A DNA stretch of 64,000 nucleotides from Cryobacterium sp. SO2 (GTDB lineage: Bacteria; Actinomycetota; Actinomycetes; Actinomycetales; Microbacteriaceae), in the NCBI RefSeq assembly GCF_026151165.2, contig NZ_CP117849.1, positions 62,001 to 126,000 on the forward strand, written 5' to 3'. How positions within the stretch are numbered: the stretch's first letter is position 1; every line of letters starts with the position of its first letter. The notes under the pieces are model-generated. The model had not been told where the DNA came from. It ran no database searches and was given only the letters and a program-made list of their open reading frames with translations. This document shows positions 59,195 to 64,000 of the stretch, in pieces. A program made the position numbers and the translations under genes.

Positions 59195-60694
59195 ATGAAA
59201 GACGTCTTGGTCATCGGCGGCGGTGTCGCCGGCCTGGTGGCCGCTCGCGAGTGCGCCCACCTCGGCCTCAGTGTCGAGGTGCTGGAGGCGACGGGTGCCG
59301 TGGGCGGTGCCGTCGGCAGCCACGAGGTGGCCGGGCTGGTGCTGGACAGCGGGGCGGAGAGCTTCGCCGTGCGCGGCAACACGGTGGCGGCGTTCATCGC
59401 CGACCTCGGCCTCACCGATCAGATCGTCGAACCCAACCCGGCCGGCGCCTGGCTGCACCTGCCCGCGAATCGCGCGGGCGGCGCCCCGGTGACGGTGCCG
59501 CTGCCCGCGGCCGGCGTGCTCGGCATCCCCGGCTCGCCCCTGGCCGACGACGTGCGCAGGGCCATCGGCTGGTCCGGCGCCCTGCGGGCCTATGCCGACA
59601 GGCTCATGCCCGTGCTCAAGATCGGCCGCGAGCACAGCCTCGGCGAACTCGTCGAGAAACGGATGGGCAAGAAGGTCCTCGACCGCCTCGTCAGTCCGGT
59701 CGCCGGCGGGGTCTACGCCACCGACGCGAACGACCTCGAGGTGGATGTTGTCGCGCCGGGCCTGAACAACGCCCTCACCACCGTCGGGTCGCTCTCCGGC
59801 GCCGTCCTGGCCCTGCGCACAGCGGCGCCGGCCGGATCGATGGTGCGGGGACTGAACGGCGGGATGCACACCCTGGTCGACGCCCTCGTGGCCGACCTCG
59901 AACGGTTCGACGTCGCGATCCACACGTTGGCCCCTGTCACCGCGTTCCGCCCCGTCGACACGGAGACCGTGGCAGACGACGGCAGTCTCACCAGCACCCG
60001 CACCTGGCTCGTCGACGTTGCGGTGACGGATGCCGGTGACGACGCCGCCGAGGACGCCGCGCCGCGCACCATCGAGGCTCGCCACGTGATCCTCGCCGTC
60101 GCCGCGGCGCCGGCGCTCGCCCTCCTGGCCCCGCTCGGCCCCGAACTGGCCGCCATCGCCGCCCTCGACTGGCCGGCCCCCGCCTCGGTGGAACTGGCGA
60201 CGCTCGTGCTCGACGCCCCAGCCCTCGACGCGCACCCGCGCGGCACCGGTGTGCTCGTCGCCGTCGACACCCCCGGCGTCACGGCCAAGGCGCTCACTCA
60301 CGCCACCGCCAAGTGGGCCTGGCTGGATGCCCTCACCCCGCCCGGCCGCCATGTGCTGCGCCTCTCCTTCGGCCGGGCGGGTGCACCGGTGCCCACCCTC
60401 GGCCTCAGCGACGACGAGCTGCGTGACCTCGCCCTGCACGACGCCGCGGCCATCCTCGGGATCGACCTCGCGGCGCACCAGGTGCGCGGCTTCGCACGCA
60501 CCCTGTGGAGCGACGGACTCTCACCCGCCACGATCGGCGCACCCGATCGCATCCGCCGGGTGCGCGAGGCGATCGAGCAGACGCCCGGGCTCTCCGTCAC
60601 CGGCGGGTGGCTCTCCGGCACCGGACTGGCGTCGGTGATCCCCGATGCGATGAACGCGGGTATCCGCGGCAGACGGGCAGTGCTAGACCTCTGA
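59195..60694 (+). CDS. hemG: Coproporphyrinogen III / protoporphyrinogen oxidase (HemY type)
   Basis: FAD enzyme of 499 residues in the porphyrinogen oxidase family; in Gram-positives it usually oxidises coproporphyrinogen III to coproporphyrin III. The N-terminal dinucleotide site is VLVIGGGVAGLVAARECA, then VEVLEATGAVGGAVGS and GLVLDSGAESFAVRG. The middle has LVSPVAGGVYATDANDLEV and the substrate domain; the C-terminus has the FAD motif LSVTGGWLSGTGLASVIPDA. ATG 59195 is well placed. An insert (TDAGDDAAEDAAP, about 275-290) is unusually acidic. Downstream hemH and hemQ are not next to it here. Confidence 0.92.
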   Translation: MKDVLVIGGGVAGLVAARECAHLGLSVEVLEATGAVGGAVGSHEVAGLVLDSGAESFAVRGNTVAAFIADLGLTDQIVEPNPAGAWLHLPANRAGGAPVTVPLPAAGVLGIPGSPLADDVRRAIGWSGALRAYADRLMPVLKIGREHSLGELVEKRMGKKVLDRLVSPVAGGVYATDANDLEVDVVAPGLNNALTTVGSLSGAVLALRTAAPAGSMVRGLNGGMHTLVDALVADLERFDVAIHTLAPVTAFRPVDTETVADDGSLTSTRTWLVDVAVTDAGDDAAEDAAPRTIEARHVILAVAAAPALALLAPLGPELAAIAALDWPAPASVELATLVLDAPALDAHPRGTGVLVAVDTPGVTAKALTHATAKWAWLDALTPPGRHVLRLSFGRAGAPVPTLGLSDDELRDLALHDAAAILGIDLAAHQVRGFARTLWSDGLSPATIGAPDRIRRVREAIEQTPGLSVTGGWLSGTGLASVIPDAMNAGIRGRRAVLDL

Positions 60695-60795
60695 TCAGGA
60701 CTGTTCTTCCTGCCGTCTTGCCCCGGCGCACATGTTCCTCGCCGGTTCGGGGGGTTACGCTGGGAAAAACATGAACGTACAGGAATGGAGTCACA

Positions 60796-61191
60796 ATGCG
60801 GGGAAAACTTCTTTTCATCACGGGTGGGCTCGTCGGTTACGTCCTCGGCGCACGCGCCGGTCGTAAGCGCTACGACCAGATCGCGTCGGCCGCCTCCGAC
60901 CTGTGGAACCGGCCGCCAGTGCAGCGGCGCGTGAACGACGTCAAGGACTTCGCGCTCGAGCGCGTCGGCGACGTTCCCGGTGTGCTGTACGAAGCCGGCA
61001 AGAAGGTCGTTTCCGCCGTGCAGAACAAGACCGAGGCCAAGAAGACGGCGACCGTCACCGAGACGCCCGCCGCCGAAGCCGGCAGCGCCACCGCGGCCGG
61101 CAAGGCAGCGGCAGCCGCTTCCAAGTCCGCCAAGTCGGCAGCGGCGTCGGCCACCTCGGCGGCCAAGGCCGCCGCCACCGACACGCCGTAA
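60796..61191 (+). CDS. YtxH-like small membrane-associated protein
   Basis: A 131-residue protein with a short hydrophobic N-terminus (LLFITGGLVGYVLGARAGRKRYDQI), the GYVLGARAGRKRY pattern found in actinobacterial YtxH-like proteins, a middle helix (ASDLWNRPPVQRRVNDVKDF) and an Ala/Lys-rich tail from about residue 80. The repeated Ala-Lys-Ser tail resembles histone H1-like or coiled linkers. ATG 60796 has GGAG upstream. First of three genes with the holin-superfamily and DUF3618 proteins, a combination that recurs in Actinobacteria; the function is unknown, possibly envelope stress. Confidence 0.75.
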   Translation: MRGKLLFITGGLVGYVLGARAGRKRYDQIASAASDLWNRPPVQRRVNDVKDFALERVGDVPGVLYEAGKKVVSAVQNKTEAKKTATVTETPAAEAGSATAAGKAAAAASKSAKSAAASATSAAKAAATDTP

Positions 61192-61222
61192 CCGTAGTCG
61201 AGACAGTCCAGGAAGGATGCCA

Positions 61223-61639
61223 GTGAGCACCAGCGGGTACAACCCCAAGAGCAAGCAGTCCCTGTTCGCGCTCCTCAGCGAGCTCCCCGGCCAGATCGTC
61301 GACCTGGTCAAGGCCGAGATCGACGCTTTCAAGGCCGACATCTCCGGCAAGGCCAAGAACGTGGGCATCGGCCTCGGACTCTTCATCGGCGCAGCGGTGT
61401 TCGGATTCTTCGCGATCATCGTCTTCATCGCCCTGGCCGTGATCGCCCTCGATCTTGTGTTGCCGCTCTGGCTGTCGGCGCTGATCGTGGCCGTCGCACT
61501 GCTCCTGATCGCGGTGATCCTGGCCCTGATCGGCCTCAACCGGGTCAAGAAGGGCACCAGGCACGATCCGGAGGGTGTGACCGCGAGCATCCAGAAGGAC
61601 GTCGACGCATTCAAGGGAGTTGGCCAGTATGAGCACTGA
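61223..61639 (+). CDS. Phage-holin-superfamily (DUF1469-like) membrane protein
   Basis: A 138-residue protein with an N-terminal amphipathic region (LFALLSELPGQIVDLVKAEI then DAFKADISGKAKNVG) and two adjacent membrane segments (IGLGLFIGAAVFGFFAIIVFIAL; LWLSALIVAVALLLIAVILALIG). This pattern defines the actinobacterial phage-holin 3-6 family; these chromosomal members are not phage genes. GTG 61223 has GGAAGG six bases upstream; ATG 61217 lies directly on that site and is less likely. It overlaps the DUF3618 gene by 11 bases. Confidence 0.8.
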   Translation: MSTSGYNPKSKQSLFALLSELPGQIVDLVKAEIDAFKADISGKAKNVGIGLGLFIGAAVFGFFAIIVFIALAVIALDLVLPLWLSALIVAVALLLIAVILALIGLNRVKKGTRHDPEGVTASIQKDVDAFKGVGQYEH

Positions 61640-61916
61640 CAAGACCCCGGAGACCACACCGGAACACCGAAGCACCGCCGAGCTGCGGGCCGACGCAACC
61701 CGTGCCCGCGCCGCGCTCGCCGGCACGCTCGACGCCATCGAGTACAAGCTCAACGTGCCCAAGCAGATCAAGATCAACACCAGGCGGTTCACGCTCGGTC
61801 TGCACAGGCTCGGCGACGACAACCCGGCCGCGCTGGCGGGCATCGCCCTCGCGGCGGCGGCCACCGTGGGTACTTGCGTGTGGTGGGGAGTCAAGACGGT
61901 CCTCGACCGCCGCTGA
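61629..61916 (+). CDS. DUF3618 family protein
   Basis: A 95-residue protein with the DUF3618 pattern: STAELRADATRARAALAGTLDAIEYKLNVP (no more than one helix pair) followed by a single membrane segment near the C-terminus (ALAGIALAAAATVGTCVWWG). ATG 61629 overlaps the preceding gene by 11 bases, so the three small genes from 60796 are coupled. Role unknown. Two hairpins follow the stop. Confidence 0.82.
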   Translation: MSTDKTPETTPEHRSTAELRADATRARAALAGTLDAIEYKLNVPKQIKINTRRFTLGLHRLGDDNPAALAGIALAAAATVGTCVWWGVKTVLDRR

Positions 61917-61930
61917 CAGATTGTGAACGT

Positions 61931-61989
61931 CCGATGGCGTGATTGCCATCGGTGAGAGGGTGCCCGGCTTCGGCCGGCACCCTCTTTTT
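61931..61989. terminator. Two successive hairpins, the second a strong intrinsic terminator
   Basis: CCGATGGC (61931-61938) pairs with GCCATCGG (61945-61952). Next, GAGGGTGCC (61956-61964) pairs with GGCACCCTC (about 61976-61984), with further CGG/CCG inner pairs, followed by a TTTTT run. This ends the three-gene transcript. Confidence 0.85.
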
Positions 61990-62058
61990 GCGTGCCCGGC
62001 CAGCCAGTTAATATTCCTGCTTGACAGTTGTCGCGCCATAGGCGAAGCTTTCTCATGC

Positions 62059-62075
62059 AGATGGTCAGACCATCT
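62059..62075. promoter_or_regulatory. FadR-type operator upstream of the SAF-domain dehydrogenase gene
   Basis: AGATGGTCAGACCATCT is a perfect 8+1+8 palindrome. Its core TGGTCAGACCA fits the TnGTnnnACnA consensus of FadR-subfamily GntR proteins. It lies 56-72 bp before the start at 62131, and a FadR-type regulator is encoded 86 bp after that gene. Confidence 0.75.
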
Positions 62076-62130
62076 ACCCAACACAAACTTCACCCTCCGA
62101 TATCAGCCCCCACCTACAAAGGAGTAGACA

Positions 62131-63501
62131 GTGAATCTGTTTTCGCTACTGCAGAAGCGCACCGAGACGCAAGGCCCCATCCGGGTCGGCGTCATCGGCG
62201 CCGGCAAGTTCGCCTCGATGTTCCTCACCCAGGCGCTCGGTTCCGCCGGCATCCACGTCGTGGGCGTCGCCGACATCAACGTGCCCAAGGCCAGGGATGC
62301 GCTCGCCCGCACCGGCTGGCCCGTCGAGCGGTACGCGGCCGCCTCCTTCGATGAGGCGATCCGCACCGGCGGCACCTACGTCACCGCCAGCGCGGATGAC
62401 CTCCTCGAGCGCGGCGAGATCGAGGTCATCCTCGAGATCACCGGAAACCCGCTCATCGGCACGTATCACGCCGTGAAGGCCATCGACAACGGCAAGCACG
62501 TCGTCATGGTCAACGTTGAGGCCGATTGCATGGTCGGCCCGCTCCTGCAGCGCCGCGCCCAGGCCGCCGGGGTCATTTACGCCATGGCGTACGGCGACCA
62601 GCCCGCGCTGATCTGCGAACTCGTCGACTGGTGCCGCACCGTGGGCTTCGACGTCATCGCGGCAGGCAAGGGCACCAAGTACCTGCCGGAGTACAACTAC
62701 TCCACGCCCGACACCGTCTGGGACTACTACGGCTTCACGCCGGAGCAGCTCGCCTCCGGCGACTACAACCCGAAGATGTTCAACTCCTTCCTCGACGGAA
62801 CCAAGTCGGCCATCGAGATGGCCGCCGTCGCCAACGGCACCGGGCTCATCCCGCAGGAGGAAGGCCTGCTCTTCCCCGCGGCGAGCAAGGACGACCTGCC
62901 GCGCGTCTTCCGGGAGAACACCTTCCCCGGCGGCAGCCTCACTCGCCGCGGCACCGTCGAGATCGCGTCGAGCATGTACCGCGACGGCACCGAGGTGCCG
63001 GACAACCTGCGCTGGGGCGTCTATGTCACCTTCGAGGCCACCACGGACTACGCGGCCCAGTGCTTCAAGGAATACGGCGTGCATACCGACGAGACCGGCC
63101 GCTACGGCTCGCTCTACCGGCCGTACCACATGATCGGCCTCGAGCTGAATGTCTCGATCGCCGCCGCTGTGCTCCGCAATGAGGCCACCGGTTCGCCCAC
63201 CGGCTTCCGCGGCGACGTCGTCACGACCACCAAGAAGGCGCTCCGCGCCGGCGACACCCTGGATGGCGAGGGCGGCTACACGGTCTTCGGCAAGCTCGCC
63301 CCCGCCCACCTCTCCCTCGAGCGCGAGGCGCTGCCGCTGGGCCTGGCCCACGGCGCCAAGCTCATCCGCGACGTTCCGGCCGACACCACGGTGTCGTGGA
63401 ACGACGTGGAGCTTGACGAGTCCCAGCTGGCCGTGCAGTTCCGCCGCGAGCTCGAGACGGAGTTCCGCGCCGAGCAGAACGCCGCCCTCGCCGCGGTCTG
63501 A
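62131..63501 (+). CDS. NAD(P)-dependent dehydrogenase with homoserine-dehydrogenase-like and SAF domains
   Basis: A 456-residue oxidoreductase. The N-terminal Rossmann fold has RVGVIGAGKFASMF (GxGxxF-type, Gly20-Gly25) and VVGVADINVPKARDAL. The middle shows EVILEITGNPLIGTYHAVKAIDNGKHVVMVNVE and GKGTKYLPEYNYSTPDTVWDY. The last 90 residues (RGDVVTTTKKALRAGDTLDG and LAHGAKLIRDVPADTTVSWNDVEL) form a SAF-type domain. Relatives act on sugar acids or related polyhydroxy compounds; I cannot name the substrate. GTG 62131 has AAAGGAG at 62118-62124. With the operator and the following regulator it looks like the first gene of a catabolic operon continuing past the window. Confidence 0.8.
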   Translation: MNLFSLLQKRTETQGPIRVGVIGAGKFASMFLTQALGSAGIHVVGVADINVPKARDALARTGWPVERYAAASFDEAIRTGGTYVTASADDLLERGEIEVILEITGNPLIGTYHAVKAIDNGKHVVMVNVEADCMVGPLLQRRAQAAGVIYAMAYGDQPALICELVDWCRTVGFDVIAAGKGTKYLPEYNYSTPDTVWDYYGFTPEQLASGDYNPKMFNSFLDGTKSAIEMAAVANGTGLIPQEEGLLFPAASKDDLPRVFRENTFPGGSLTRRGTVEIASSMYRDGTEVPDNLRWGVYVTFEATTDYAAQCFKEYGVHTDETGRYGSLYRPYHMIGLELNVSIAAAVLRNEATGSPTGFRGDVVTTTKKALRAGDTLDGEGGYTVFGKLAPAHLSLEREALPLGLAHGAKLIRDVPADTTVSWNDVELDESQLAVQFRRELETEFRAEQNAALAAV

Positions 63502-63587
63502 CGGTCAGACCCGAGTCGTGGAACCTAGGATGAGCGGTGCGGAGGCATCCAGTCTCCGCACCATTCAGGCCCAGGGGTGCAGATATC

Positions 63588-64000
63588 GTGACGAACGCAA
63601 AAGGGTGGGAACCCGTCCAACGGCTTCGCACGTACGAGCAGGTCATGTCGCAGATCGAGGAACGCATCCTCGACGGCCGGCTGAAGGCGGGCGACCATCT
63701 GCCCAGCGAACGCGACCTGGCGGTGCTCCTCGGGGTGTCCCGGCCGTCGCTGCGGGAATCGCTGCGGGTGCTCGAAGCCCTCGGCGTGGTGGACATCCGC
63801 CGCGGCGGGGGAGCGGACGGCGGCGCGGTTCTCGTCGGGATCCCCGGCCCGGGCTTCGTCAACCTGCTCAAGTTGCAACTCGCTCTCGGCCACTTCAGCT
63901 CGACCGATGTCCTCGATACCCGCACGGCGCTCGAGACCTGGTCGTGCACGGAAGCCGCACTCAGATCCACCGGCGCTGACCACCAGGAACTCGCCGCCAT
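63588..64000 (+). CDS. GntR/FadR-family transcriptional regulator (C-terminus beyond window)
   Basis: GTG 63588 opens a frame that remains open to the window end (137 complete codons). The winged helix-turn-helix is clear: EQVMSQIEERILDGRLKAGD, HLPSERDLAVLLGVSRPSLR and ESLRVLEALGVVDIRRGGGA. The start of the FCD effector domain follows (LLKLQLALGHFSSTDVLDTR then TALETWSCTEAALR). AGGGG lies nine bases upstream of the start. It probably regulates the preceding SAF-domain dehydrogenase through the palindrome at 62059-62075. Confidence 0.88.
   Translation, partial: MTNAKGWEPVQRLRTYEQVMSQIEERILDGRLKAGDHLPSERDLAVLLGVSRPSLRESLRVLEALGVVDIRRGGGADGGAVLVGIPGPGFVNLLKLQLALGHFSSTDVLDTRTALETWSCTEAALRSTGADHQELAA

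Noticed and set aside
61223..61639. Prophage remnant, because of the holin-superfamily protein
   Set aside because: No other phage genes are present, and this holin-like family is a regular chromosomal gene of Actinobacteria next to DUF3618.
1..64000. tRNA or rRNA genes
   Set aside because: I looked by eye for tRNA T-loop patterns with matching acceptor stems and for rRNA-like segments and saw none. A covariance-model search would be the decisive test.

Overview
High-GC actinobacterial chromosome, most like a member of the Microbacteriaceae (a Cryobacterium-type genome is my guess; the genus is not proven). The reasons are the strong G/C third-position bias, the non-canonical mismatch-repair nuclease NucS, the actinobacterial haem genes hemA/hemE/hemG, a five-gene hut cluster with an M20 amidohydrolase where HutG would be, a dimeric glycyl-tRNA synthetase, and several families of GC-rich palindromic repeats. 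Apart from one insertion sequence at the left edge, the content is ordinary chromosomal metabolism, transport and regulation.

Layout. 1-1254: one end of an IS481-family element, with its transposase running off the left edge; it sits in a copy of a palindromic repeat. 1381-6850: histidine phosphatase, an exported LolA/RseB-like protein coupled to an ABC ATPase and permease, and a stand-alone MurE-like ligase. 6856-14203: hutH-hutU-M20 amidohydrolase-hutF-hutI on the minus strand, with palindromic operator candidates upstream. 14342-15882: DinB-like protein, zinc-ribbon/coiled-coil protein and two tandem palindrome pairs. 15906-18874: gluconate permease/kinase (minus) divergent from a FadR-type regulator, with a perfect palindrome between them. 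18929-25694: a cysteine desulfurase-like gene joined to a membrane DsbA-like gene, a class II UvrA, panD, and a two-domain FKBP lipoprotein. 26012-32681: a 52-residue protein, an MFS exporter divergent from arsR-sulP, a kinase-like/LuxR regulator, and hxlB-hxlA for ribulose monophosphate formaldehyde fixation. 32767-39668: HAD phosphatase, nucS, MFS, MATE and a second ABC exporter. 39703-43645: a processive GT2 synthase divergent from a GH18/CBM5 chitinase-like protein. 43662-50230: quinone oxidoreductase, M13 peptidase, a beta-lactamase-fold protein without its catalytic residues, YdeI-like, DUF, Nudix, aroE. 50313-53819: cstA-ybdD and a NodB-type deacetylase lipoprotein. 54036-60694: glycyl-tRNA synthetase, Zn-alcohol dehydrogenase, hemA, hemE, hemG. 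60796-61916: three small envelope-associated genes. 62131-64000: a SAF-domain dehydrogenase with a FadR-type operator and a GntR/FadR regulator cut by the right edge.

No classical defence island, prophage or biosynthetic cluster is present. The most unusual signal is a set of at least six palindromic repeat families. One of them forms stop codons for three genes, one lies in frame inside an ABC ATPase gene, and one has been hit by the IS. Second-tier leads are DosR-box-like palindromes upstream of three genes, a class A beta-lactamase-like pseudoenzyme, a MurE paralogue with an altered amino-acid pocket motif, and a desulfurase/DsbA-like gene pair. Start codons were moved from the longest open frame where a ribosome binding site, codon use or gene overlap argued for it.
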